DNA from: Bretschneidera sinensis
Taxonomy: Eukaryota > Streptophyta > Magnoliopsida > Brassicales > Akaniaceae
Assembly (NCBI GenBank): GCA_023935145.1
Contig: CM043698.1
Location: forward strand, 21,269,001-21,333,000
Direction of reading: 5' to 3'
DNA length: 64,000 nt
Below the pieces are notes generated by a model. That model was not told the origin of the DNA. It ran no database searches and saw nothing but the letters and a program-made list of their open reading frames with translations. Position numbers and translations under genes: made by a program. Each line of letters opens with the position of its first letter. Position 1 is the stretch's first letter. Below, in pieces: positions 21,558-32,786 of the stretch.

Positions 21558-24500
21558 TTAAGCTTTCCGTTCTTCAAGCATGTGTATCTCCTTCACCATT
21601 GGCTTCCATAATCTCACTCTTGCATTGATAAACCAATTCGACACCTGCCAAGGAATCAATTTCTGTGCAATATTAAATGATGGAGCAGAACTGAAAAATT
21701 GAAGTGTTTGGTTTATGGTTTCTCCTTTTGGCAACCATCTACTTGCATTGATGAATAGCTATACATTTCCCATAATTTTTCTCCATTTGTTTAAGTCTCT
21801 GATTGGTAGAGAAGAAAAATGAGAGGAAGGAAGAGGGAGAGGAAAGAAGTGAGAGATGATGGAAAAATAAGAAGATTGATGTTTTCCATCTGTGTTAAAT
21901 AAAAATGATGGAAAACGAGAGGAAAGAAGAAAATAACAAAAAAAAAAATTAGCTTATTTTAATTTCTACTCACCAATCATCCCAATTTGAGAGGATTGTG
22001 ATTTTTCATGTAGGAAGAAAACACCAACCATCCCACTCTTCTTTCCTCTCACTTTTCTTCTCTACCAAACGATTAAACGTACTCTCCTCTCCTCTTCTTC
22101 TTCTTTCCTCCCACTTTTCCGTTCTACCAATCATAGCCTAAAAGTTGATATTAAGTACAAAGTGTTTAGTTAAAAGCCTGAAATTTGGTCACAAAATATA
22201 AAGACAAGAAGCAACGAAGTTCACCTGAGTCCTTGATAGACCTGTCTGTAGGGACAGCATTTGTTTTTCTGAGTCTGTGGGATAACTGGCATGAACAAAC
22301 ACCAATTGAACAACATCAATGCGTTATACCGTTGTATTTCAGAGAATAAATTTAGGTAAAACTAAGATAAAAAGGTCGAAGAAAAGGCTTTGAGAACAAT
22401 CACTCACGGATGCAGGAAGTTTTCAAACATCCATGTCCTGAGCAGAGCTACAGCATGATCAGGTAGTCCTCTTTGGGATCGCCAAAGGGAATTCTGATGA
22501 AAGATCATGTTCTGAGTAGGTTTTTTGCCATAGAGGCCTTGCTCAGCTGACCAAGGCCTTGACATATTATCTTTGCCCACACTATCATCATTGAAAAAGG
22601 AGCCTGTGAGCTGAATTTGGTCTAATATGGCATTCTTCAACCAACTAAAATGCTTTGCAATGGCTTTGAAAGCAAAAGATACGTAAGGAGCTGCATTTCC
22701 AAGGCCAGAAACGGTTTCGAATGATGCAACAACTGACTGCATCTGTTGGCAGTGCTTGTATCTGCTGTAAACCTATTGGAAATGAAGGGGAACAAGATTA
22801 CAATGAAATCTATAAATTTCTGCAAGTACAGGTAAGTTATGAATCATTGAATCAAAATTGAAAAATATTAACTGAAAAATTAGATTATAAGAATATTTTT
22901 TAAATAATAATAAGTATCAACATAGGTCCTCTTTGTGAACGTCAGGATGAAATGTACATATCATAAGACAATGCCTCAAACCAATGTTAGTTAAAAATAG
23001 GAAGCCCACGAGATTAAACTTCAGTAAACTACTTTGCATATTTCAGAACATAAATCAATGCTATTTGTAAACTAGAAAATGAGATAAACCTTTGCCTATG
23101 AAACCTTAACCACCCTTCAGTCTCCAAGTGTTCATTTTCTTTTTCTTACACTGAATGGATCATCCAAACATGAATATTTCAAACAGTGCACTGTATGCTT
23201 TTTACGGCAAACATAAAAAAGCATAGATTCTTGCTCATGAGAAGAAAAATGGTAGTAAGGATACTACAACAAACTCATTTATCAAACGGATTCTACAACA
23301 AACTGTGGCTTATGTATGTTAATTCTCTCCTCATAAGTCTCCCCCTAATTAACAGACTTTAAAATTTACATAATTTCTTCCATTTCTCAAATTCTATGTA
23401 CTTGTTTCTTGAAATGCTTCAAACCCCAATTGAATTTAGTCAATGGAGAAACCAGAACTGACTTTATAGCATATGGCATTTCAAAATTTCACATAACTAC
23501 CCACTGTCTAAATATTCCAACTAGTAACTACCATTTCAAACAATAAAAACTTCTTGCAGAATGCAATCTGCTGTCAGTATTTAAATGGTTAAATGAAATC
23601 AGCTAAATTGGTTAAACTCATATTGTTAACTCCCTGTTTCTCTAGGTTTCTACTACATCCTGCTCCTATTCCAAGAACAAAGCTGATAGGTGTACATCTC
23701 GCTCTTGCCTCATTGGTAACTCTTTCAATTTTACTAGTAATGCGGAGGAAATTCATTGGTAAAGCGAAAGGATGGACAAATAAAGTTCTTATTTCACGCC
23801 TACGTGAAGCGCACCTATTGAAGTACTCGCAGGATGTCACTACTCCCTGTTCCTTATTTGGTAAAAGTATACATTTGGTGGTAAAATTTATATATGTGAT
23901 CTATGTTATTTAGACTTAGATATGAGTGTCGAACATAAATATATGTTTGAGTATCAGACTGATTTGTTTTTTTTTTTTAAGGTTTTCTTAAGTTTTCTTT
24001 TAATTTGGAGTGTTCAAGTGTCATACTCTTATTCAAATGTTCTAGATTTGACACGAATACAACATAGTAAAGTCAAGACTAACATAGCATGTGACGGTAA
24101 AACACATATATTTTATGGTAATTTTTTTTTTTGTTTTTACAATCAATATTTTAATTTTACCATTAAAAAAATAAATTTACGATCATATGTAAATCTTTTA
24201 ACGTATAAGTAGCGCAAATTGACGATTTTTTTAACTCAAGATTCCTATGGACAAACAGAAAAAGCAATGCAATACTGTTGTGCTGATTCTTTACCTATTC
24301 ATGCATAGGTTATAAAATGGAAATTTGCTTACTGGATAGAGTATCATCCTGGACAATATTTCATATTTCGGGTTTATATCTTTTTTCTTTTTCATTTAAA
24401 AAAGGAGAAAAAAAGATTTATGGTCTATTCATTCAAATATAAAAGTAACAAAGATAAGAGCAGTGAAAAAATTACAAAGAGGGACAAAAATACGAAACAG

Positions 24501-25625
24501 ATTAAAAAAGGAACAGTAAAATGATTTAGTATTTGACAAGACAAGACATTTTTTCGCCATCTCTACTAAAGAAACAAAATATCTTAGACCAAGATACTGA
24601 TTCCTTGACAGAAACAATCAAATCATATGTGTCATTGAATTCCATTGAAAGAAAGAGAAACGAAACACAAGCTATAATCTTTATCATCTTGCATTTATCT
24701 TCACACATAAACATTCAGTAAATTAATCAAGTACATGACACTTTTTTTTTTTTTTTTTTTTTACTTTATTGCATTTCATATGAATAAAATTCCATAATGT
24801 TAAATTTTCAAATTTATAAAGAAAACAATTTATTTAGAATTTGATGGTTCATGGTAGAAAAAGAATTTTAGCTTCAGTCATGCTCAAAACCAGTGTTAAT
24901 TTCATACTTGTGGAGATCTCTAGCCTTTGTGGAGACTTTTTCCTTAAAAAAACTACTACTGCATTTTATATTCTGTATTCATTTTCTTTCATTTCTCATA
25001 TAACCAAACAAACAAAGCCTAAAGAAGAAAAAAATCCCTTTTTTTCCACAAAGAAAACAATGAAGGGAAACAGATACATCATACATACCTCATCAAGCAA
25101 CAATATTAGCTTTGAATTCTTCCATGGATGCTCAACTCTATCTCTAGAAGAAATTGGATCTTTAACAAAGCAAATATCACTTAAACAGCACTCCAACGGA
25201 GAAGCTGAAGCTCCAAAATCAACACCACAAAGATCATCAAGGATCTGCTGTGCAGGCTTCAAAAACATGGACTGCTTCAATATTGAGGCATAGCCTGTAA
25301 ACGGACCAAATGGAACTGAACTTTTTATTTTATTATTCTGCTTCAAATGGTCTCCCAAAACTGAAACAACATAGATTTGTTGTTCACTAAAGTTTTGGAA
25401 GTGACCATGGTGATGAACAGAGAGAGATAAAGACAAATTGCCCTGACCATTAAAGGAATGGTAGTTAAAGTCTCTCAAGTTTTGACGGTTTTGCAATGAA
25501 GAAGAAGAAGAGTTCATGAGGGGTTGTGAAGAAGAGAGTGTTAATGGGGTTTCTTGGGTGGTGATTCTGAGCTTATTTCTTCTGTTTTGTTGTGGGATAT
25601 GAAATGGTTCAATGTTCTGTGCCAT
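21558..25625 (-). CDS. BELL-class TALE homeodomain transcription factor with early stop
   Basis: Four minus-strand exons join in frame: 25625-25089, 22772-22408, 22285-22225 and 21644-21558, giving 349 residues. In order: a SKY box at about 107-134 ([11 protein letters not shown]...[11 protein letters not shown]), a BELL domain from about 165 across the exon 1/2 junction (KLILLLDE then [19 protein letters not shown]), and a TALE homeodomain at about 275-340 with the PYP loop and [16 protein letters not shown] proteins pair with KNOX homeodomain proteins in the nucleus to control meristem and organ patterning. The predicted product ends at a TAA (21560-21558) nine residues after KEIHM. The same frame stays open for a further 99 codons to a TAG at 21260-21258, and contains VILALGLHQ, like the conserved C-terminal ZIBEL-type motif of BELL proteins. 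A homologue would be expected to read on, so the stop looks like a nonsense change. Full frame would be 449 residues. Confidence 0.88.
21795..22138. mobile_element. Harbinger/Tourist-like MITE in BELL intron 3
   Basis: A 344-bp foldback: the left end reads GTCTCTGATTGGTAGA and the right end, complemented, reads GGCTATGATTGGTAGA. Pairing continues through the purine-rich arm (GAGAGGAAGGAAGAGG) and its pyrimidine-rich partner. TAA lies at both flanks (21792-21794 and 22139-22141), fitting the 3-bp TWA duplication of PIF/Harbinger elements. Non-coding. Confidence 0.72.
22773..25088 (-). other. BELL intron 1 (2.3 kb)
   Basis: The first intron of the BELL gene. It has no recognisable coding exon. 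It contains a run of 21 T at 24742-24762. The open frame around 23593-23913 has no family signature that I recognise. Confidence 0.5.
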
Positions 25626-27599
25626 GGATGAAAGATGTAGATTTTCAAAGAGAGTAGTGATGATGATTATTGGTGAATAAATGAAAGAGGTTGCGATCAC
25701 GTGTGTGTTTGTGTATTTGCAGATAGTGTGTTGCAGGTTTTAGTAAGAGAGCAAGAGAGATATAGAGGTCACTCTGATTCAGCATTCGAGTATAAATGGC
25801 ATCATTACTGTAGCCCGGGGTGCAACTCAATTTGGGTTGAATCTGATCTTTTGTATTTTCTGAATTTGGGTTTTGAAAATTTTAGAGCAAAGAGAATAGT
25901 GAATTTGAATAATCTCAAACAAGATTAAAAATGTTAAGTCGTTTCTTTACTTAAATTTCAAATGCTTAAAGCATCATTTGAACTTGAAAATTTAATTTTT
26001 TTTTCAACCAACCGAAAACCATCATATTAAATATTTATAATATTTACAATCATCCAACTGTCTAGTCAATCTAGCCAAATTATGAGTTGCCATATGAGCG
26101 AAACTTAAAATTATTGTCAAAAGTTTGGTGATTATTAATAGCGGTGGATAATGGGGAGGGGGGGGGATGTGGGCAGAGTCGAGAGCCGATAATTTGTTGC
26201 AGGTCACGGATTAATCGAGAGAAAAATATTCGATTTAAATAGATCAAAATTTTCACATCCAAATCCAATTTAATTTTTTTTAATGAATCCATGTGTAATA
26301 GTAGATTTGGTGCAGCTGGTATTTTTGTTTTACTAATGGGTAGATCATGCTAGACTTTCCAGCGCTTCAGGTTGAGCATCTAATTAGAAACAAATCAGAT
26401 CATTCACCACTTCTTCTGAGGTTAAGTTCCTCGCAAAAGGGTGCTGGTTCGTTTAAATTCAAAAGTATGTGGCTTGAGCATGAAGATTTCAAGTTTGTTG
26501 TTTCCCAAGCATGATCACATGGGGGGTTTTTTCGTTGGCCGCTAAACTGAAGTATCTCGAAAAAATTCTAAGGCAATGGAATAGGGGTACATTTGGTCAT
26601 ATTAACAATAATCTGGAAAAAACCCGTGATGATTTGGAGCAAGCTGAATTTACTTTTCAGACTAATTTTCCCTGGACATTTTTGATAGATATTACATTGC
26701 TAATTCTCAGTTCAATAAGATGCTTCTTTCTCAAGAAATACTTTTAAAGAAAAAATCGAGGGTGAAGTGGCTTAAAGATGGTGATAGGAACTCTATTTTT
26801 TCCATGCTTGTATCAAAGAAAGATAATCACATCCTCCTTTTAAACTTAATCTTGAAGATGGTTCTTGGATCACAGATAATAATCAACTTGTAATGGCTGC
26901 TGTTTCACATTTTCCAGTTTGTTATCTTCGGCTTCTAGGACTTCCCTAGATTATTACATCTGATCAGAATCTTGAGCTTTGTCGTATCCCTGACGAAGAG
27001 GAAATCTGGTAAGCTGCGAAATCTATGGATCTGGACAGCGCTCCTGCTCCCGATGGTTTTATAGATCATTTTTTACCAGTTGTTGGAGTATCATTAAACA
27101 GGATGTTATCACTATTGTCCAAGGATTTTTTTTCCGGGGACTCATTGCCCAAATACCTCACAGCTACAACTATGGTTTTGGTGCCCATGGTTGTTAAAAT
27201 TCGAATTTCATTCTCTGATTTAAGACACATTAGCATGTATAACTTCATTTACAAAGTTATTGCAAAACATCTAAATGAGAGGTTGGCTAAGTTTCTTCCT
27301 AGCATTGTTTCGATGGAACAATCTGGTTTTGTCAGAAGCATTCACAAAAATATTGTTTTGGCTTTTGAGCTTGTGATGGACATAAACAAGAAGGTTTTGG
27401 AGGACATATTATTTTAAAAGTGAACATGGCTAAAGCTTATGATCGAAAGTGGAGTTTTTACTGCAAGTTCTTAGAAAATTTGGTTCCTGAGAGAAACAGT
27501 GCGATCTCATTTATTGGGCAATTTCCAATTGTTGGTATTCGATTAATCTAAATGGTGGTCCTCATGGGCTTTTAAATCTTCTTGAGTAGAAATATTCTT

Positions 27600-28312
27600 T
27601 TTTTTTTTTATCGGTGAAAGTAAATATATTGATCAAAAAATTATATACAAAAATACATTGTGCATACTTAGGAGATATAGACATGAAAAACCTTTACAGA
27701 CTTAATCTAAAATCAGGAAAATTAGCATACACAATTCCATAAACATGTATTTTAATCTTCCTGATAATATTGTTGGGTTGAGGGATAATGCCTTCAAACT
27801 GTTTAGCATTTCGGGCCATCCAGATGTGGTGAACAGTACTTGCTATGGCAACATGCTTGGCTTTTGCTGATGAACACTTGCATCGGGCTTCCTTGTGAAT
27901 CCATTTAATTGCACTCTTGATGGTGTTCATATCCCTTTTGCACCCTAACCAGACTTTATTTCTTTCCATATTATCTCACTGATTCGGCAAGAGAAGAAGA
28001 GGTGGGTAATTGATTCTACAACCTCTCTGCACATAGGGCATGTTCTATCCATGTCAATGAACTGGAGCTTGTCTTTTGTGAGGAGCTTTTCCTTAATGGC
28101 AAGCCATAGAATAAATGCATGTTTGGGAGTGCAGCTACTGCTCCACACCACTGATGCCCAAAGAACTTTTGATCCTTTAGGAGACTTTTATAGGCCTTTT
28201 TGATACTGATCTGATTCCGCTCTTCTCACTTCTTTATCCTGATTTTTGCCTGTTGGATGGATCCTTCAGTGGAGATCAGTCCATTTTTTATTTCAAAGAT
28301 CTTTTTCCATTT
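27600..28312 (-). mobile_element. 5'-truncated LINE insertion with poly(A) and target duplication
   Basis: This minus-strand LINE 3' end interrupts the older plus-strand LINE. It carries the zinc-binding region (CTPKHAFILWLAIKEKLLT and CPMCREVVESITHLFFSC) at about 28151-27945. A tail region follows (HHIWMARNAKQFEG) and the insert ends in a poly(A) tract, seen as T-run 27598-27611. Matching 18-bp target duplications TTGAGTAGAAATATTCTT lie at 27582-27599 and 28313-28330. The insert is about 713 bp, so most of ORF2 was lost at integration, as is usual for LINEs. One frameshift separates the two reading blocks. Confidence 0.88.
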
Positions 28313-28699
28313 TTGAGTAGAAATATTCTTAAATCTGTGGGAGATGGTTTGGTGAAACCCTATGTTTGTTTAGACTCGTCTACTTCAATTTCTCATGAGC
28401 TCTCTGAAAATTTTAATTTGTTTACTTTGCTTCACAATTATGAGCAAGATAACAGCCAAATGATGAGCAGTAATAAAAGTGGCTTTATTGTCTCCAAGAA
28501 GACGTCTAGTGATAGATGTAACCTTATCCACCACTGGACTGGATTTCATCAAAAAAACTCTTCTTATTAACTATTTGGGCGTGCCTGTCTTCAAAGGTAA
28601 GTGTAAGATTAGTTATTTTGATGACCTAGTTTCTAAAATTCGTAAAATGCAGTGTTTGCATTTTGATCCAATTTTCCACAAAAATGATTTCTAATTGAT

Positions 28700-29690
28700 T
28701 TGGAAAAATTGGTTTATTATTTTATAGTTGTTTGTTTTAATAGGAATAATAGTGGTTTCTTATTGGGTATTACTTGTCCTTGGAATTACCACTCGAGTTC
28801 CTTGGAGTTATAACTTGAGTTCCTCATATTACCAATGGGCGAATAGTAACACTGCATCGGGTAAGGAATATCCAGTAATTTCTCAAAGTAGAGAGGACAC
28901 TTACAACTAGAGCTATGTTAAGAGCTTTTGTTGTATTGAGACTTTAGAGTGAGAGTTTGACAACTTTGCTCTTCCTAAAATTATAATTGAAGACTAATAA
29001 AGCAGTTGGTTTGTTAGGTAGCATGTTGACAAAGATGAATTACTTGCAACCAGAAGAAGATGACATAGTCACGATGTTAACGGTGGACAAGTTTGGATGG
29101 GTGGAGAGGTTCCCGCGGTATCTCCAAAGAGAGATAAGCCGAAAAGGCCAATTGTGTTCGAGGTTGATGAATTGTTCGTGATTATATTAAGAGAAAAGCC
29201 AGACAAAGTGAGCGAGTGAAGCACTTTAAGGAAGATGGAGGAAAGATCAAGATCTAAGTCTCTAGATTTTTCAAATAAGGAGTGCATCAATGAGGAAGAG
29301 GAATACACACAATTGCAAAGCAAGGCCACGATGGAAGACTTGGATGAGATGAGTAGAATGAAGCAAAGTTATAATGGAAAGGCTAAAGAGGATGATGAGA
29401 TGCAAGTTTTTTATGCTTCAAAAGTAATGATGACAGACACCGTGAACGAAGAAAGCTTGTACCTAGGTGTTGGCAGCAATTGTTCCGTGGCGGAGGTACC
29501 GGTCCATGTGGGGTCAAGTCATAATCGAAACATAACATTTATATTGCTGTGTGGTTTTAGTGATTTGAGTTGCACTCTCACTGTCAGTTATAGCTTTTGG
29601 CGCAGTGATAAGCGCATAATCTTTATAACTAGAGCTTTTATTGTATTGAGACTTGGGGTGAAAGTTTGACAATTTTACTATACTTGCTTG
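28700..29690 (+). mobile_element. Uncharacterised insertion with terminal direct repeats
   Basis: This block separates two parts of the host LINE that should be contiguous. Similar sequences occur at 28914-28975 and 29630-29680 (AGAGCTTTTGTTGTATTGAGACTT and GTTTGACAACTTT against close variants), which could be the ends of two LTRs. Between them is an open frame 29235-29669 with a charged, acidic N-terminal half (CINEEEEYTQ, KAKEDDEM) that I cannot assign. A short non-autonomous LTR element is the best guess; its outer ends and target duplication are not resolved. Confidence 0.4.
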
Positions 29691-30339
29691 CTACAGTAAA
29701 GGTGCATTCTCCTTTGATTGATAAGTTGCGTCCATTATAGCTTTTTTTTTTATTTTTGTACAATCAAGGCAAGTCTCGTCATCATTGGGTGGGTTGGAAG
29801 AATATCACTACTCCTTTGGAAGGAGGGCTCGATATTCTCAATTTAAAGCAACTCATGAGTGCGCTTCAGAACAAACTAGGCTGGTCCTCGTTGCGAAAAA
29901 ATCTCTATGGTCTAATTTTATGCACTGTAAGTATGGCTATCCATCAAAAGCTATGCTTAAGCCTACTCAACTTTGGTTTTCCCATTCTTAGAAAATGTTA
30001 AAGCCCCTATTACTTGATCTCAAACATAACTCCTATGGCGGATTAATTCTGGTAGTTGTTCAGTTACTATTGATAACTGGTGAACTTCTCAAATTCATCC
30101 AGATTTGATCCGCATAGATAATATCACAGTGGCAAATTTGTTGCAGTTGGTGGAATTGCAGAACATGAATTTTCAGTTCTTAACTTTGGAGCAAATTAAC
30201 TTAGTTCTTGTAGGTGCTTCAGCTCAACAATAAAGAGGATCAATTAATCTGGACAGTAACTAGTTCTGGCAATTTCTCCACGTCTTCGTTCTGGAACCTT
30301 ATCAGAGGCAAGCAATCTAAATGGTCTTGTTGTGACCCC

Positions 30340-32420
30340 TGACCATTCTTTGCTGCTGTTTTGAGGTCTTGATGAAGGACTTTGGTAACATGGAGTCTTA
30401 ATAAAATTGGAAGATTAGTGTAGGTATGTTTTGCACCGCTTTTAATAATGTTTAAAAAGAAATTTAGGATCCCGGGAGTATCTAAATTAAGATAAGTTAA
30501 ATGTTTAGATGAAGAACAAAAAAAAAAAAATTGTTTGGCAATTGTTTCAAGTGAGCCACTTATTACACTGAAGTTTGTCATTGTGAGGCTAGATGAAATA
30601 GCTAGTATCAATTCTAAATTATTAGTTCCACTCATATAATTACTTTTTTACCTTCTTCACTACTAAGGACCATAGTCAAAAAGTTGGTAATGTCCGTAGA
30701 GAAAAGTGAGGTATGCTACTAGGGTTAGTGATAGATAAAGGGTAACTGATAGAAAACCTTACATCAAAGTACTTTTGTTGATATTTATGTAATATTAATT
30801 TATATAAATATATGCATATTGAAAGTTTGGAATCAGATGTAAACTGCAAAAATAATGTTTTGCATTAAGAATTTTTACCATTCAAACAATGTTCGTGATG
30901 AAAAGAGAGAGAGAAAGAAAGAGAAGAAAATTTGTTTGGTTTGGTTGGGTTGGGTGGAGTGGATGAAATTGTCATGTAAGCATCAAGTAGCTTTCACGCG
31001 GTTAATGAGAATTAGAGGGAATCTATTATATATATATATATATACTCACCTAATTGCATTTGACTAACCATCTTGATATGTCTTTTAATGCTCTTTTCAT
31101 GAGTAACTCTTTCCCTGTTTTTTTTTCTTGCATCTATTTGTTTTCAATGTTTGATAATAGTATTATGTTTCTTGATTATCAATATTAACTATTAGTATTT
31201 AAAGGGAAAATGGGCATCCATTTAGGAATAATAGCATTTAATAACACACTTTTAGGAATGGTTAGGAACATTAACGGTAAGTTTTTATTAGGAATATTAT
31301 TAATAGTTAGAAATATCCTCCACAATTGTTGAAATCACTTCTCAATGATTAATGTATTTGTATGGGCATCAGTTAAGAAATAATAGCAATATGTGAATTA
31401 AAGTGTTAAATGTAGTTTTTGTTACAATCTTTCATTTTTTTAGTGTGTTTTTTGACATATATAAAATTAGAAGACTCTCACTTTCAAAAATAAAAAATCT
31501 CCGTAAAAAACTCGTCGTTATTGGTATCGATTCTATACTACTTCTAAGATTTTATTAAAACATGTCATTTCAGTTGATTCATCAACAATTTGTTTTTTTT
31601 ACATAATCTTTTTTTTTTTCATTTAGTGTCTCACAAATCATCAGTTTTTTTTTTTTGAAATTTTCTATTTTTTAAATTAAAGCTTTTTGTGGGTTTTGAT
31701 TCTAATCTATTATATATTTTTTGTGTACGAGGATCTTTTGAATTTTTTGTTGAAGCCAATACATGGTATCTTCCAAATCATTTCCGTATGATTCTACCCT
31801 TTTACTCTTATTTTATTTTCAAGTTTTTATTTAATGTTTTTAGTATTTATATATAAAAGATAGAAATTTTTTATATGATCATTTATGTAATAAAAGAATC
31901 TTCACATTGTCACGTTAGTCTACACAAAACAAGGTTTTGATTTTTTTTCTATCTTTTTTCATGTATGTTTTTTTTTAGGAAATTTGGTGTAACATATTTA
32001 TTTATCAATAAAATCTTTTGGGTATTTTAGCAAAACTATGTTGTCAGTGGATGGTTAATAGTGTTGTTCTAAAATCTTAGTTTTTCTTCTAATTCCTATG
32101 TTACTCAATAAAAGTGTTGACATTTTAAGTTATGAAAACAGGTCTCGAATCAACCACAGAAAACATTAAACAAAAGAATATAAACTTCCCAAGCTTGTTG
32201 TGAGAAATCAACTCCCAAATTTCAGCACCAAAGATCTGAAACTGCACAAATCCCAGCTTGGCAAATAATCAACAAGACTTCAATTCTGATGGATATCCAA
32301 CAAAATTTTTGGGACACCGATCCATCTAAAATTTCATTAAGATACTTACTTTAAACCTTGACATATAAACTGGTTCCAAGTAAAATGATTCATATACCCT
32401 TTTTAATTTCCACCAACCAT
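30340..32420. other. Gene-less AT-rich stretch
   Basis: I recognise no gene. There is a (TA)n tract at about 31026-31043 and several poly(T) runs (31600-31660, 31940-31980). No element ends were defined. Confidence 0.5.
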
Positions 32421-32425
32421 GTCAG

Positions 32426-32745
32426 TGTGGAAGATCAAGTGATTTCATCTGAAATCACTGCTGCAAATCAGGAGAATCATTCCAATAAAGATCTTGCCGA
32501 AGATTAGGAAATCATGTCTGCTATACCTGCATGTAACTGAAGATAATGCAGCAATTATTCCACGAGATTCTTGCTGAAATTTAGAGATAATTGTATAGCT
32601 GTATAGACATTTAAACTATGTTCACATGTTGCAAATATTTAGGAAATCTGTCACAGTTGTTTTTATATATACTGCTGTAAACTGCAAGCCCTGAATATCA
32701 AAAATAGAATTCATTCAAACATTTTGTATCTTGTATTTCTTTACA
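32426..32745 (+). repeat. 5' LTR of copia 1
   Basis: This 320-bp LTR begins TGTGGAAGATC and ends TTTCTTTACA. It contains a TTTTATATATACTG TATA-like box near 32665, the probable promoter. It differs from the 3' LTR at seven sites, all transitions. Confidence 0.95.
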
Positions 32746-32757
32746 TGGTATCAGATT
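32746..32757 (+). promoter_or_regulatory. Primer-binding site of copia 1
   Basis: TGGTATCAGATT follows the 5' LTR with no gap. TGGTATCAGA matches the tRNA-iMet primer-binding site used by most plant copia elements. Confidence 0.85.
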
Positions 32758-32786
32758 AGCCATCAAAAGACCAATGTCTACAAGCC

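Larger units (their letters stand above)
26330..30330 (+). mobile_element. Decayed L1-type LINE (host of nested insertions)
   Basis: Segments in several plus frames follow the order of a plant LINE ORF2. End of the endonuclease domain is at 26345-26510 (DHSPLLLRL, FKFKSMWLEHEDF). The linker is at 26520-26700 (LKYLEKILRQWNRGTFGHI). RT is at 27025-27480 (SKDFFSGDSLPKYL, YKVIAKHLNERL, EQSGFV), then a later RT/thumb stretch at 28560-28640 (NYLGVPVFKGK). The connection is at 29760-29900 (HHWVGWKNITTPLEGGL), and the beginning of the zinc-binding region at 30220-30310 (LIWTVTSSGNFSTSSFWNL). Frames are broken many times, so it is inactive. The 5' end and 3' tail are missing. Two insertions interrupt it, at 27600-28312 and about 28700-29690. 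Confidence 0.78.

Noticed and set aside
23593..23913. 106-codon open frame in BELL intron 1
   Set aside because: It contains [20 protein letters not shown] and looks protein-like, but I recognise no domain and see no splice context; chance frame or an unidentified fragment.
24841..25293. 150-codon plus-strand open frame
   Set aside because: It is the reverse complement of BELL exon 1 and its flank; the minus strand has the SKY and BELL motifs and correct splice sites.
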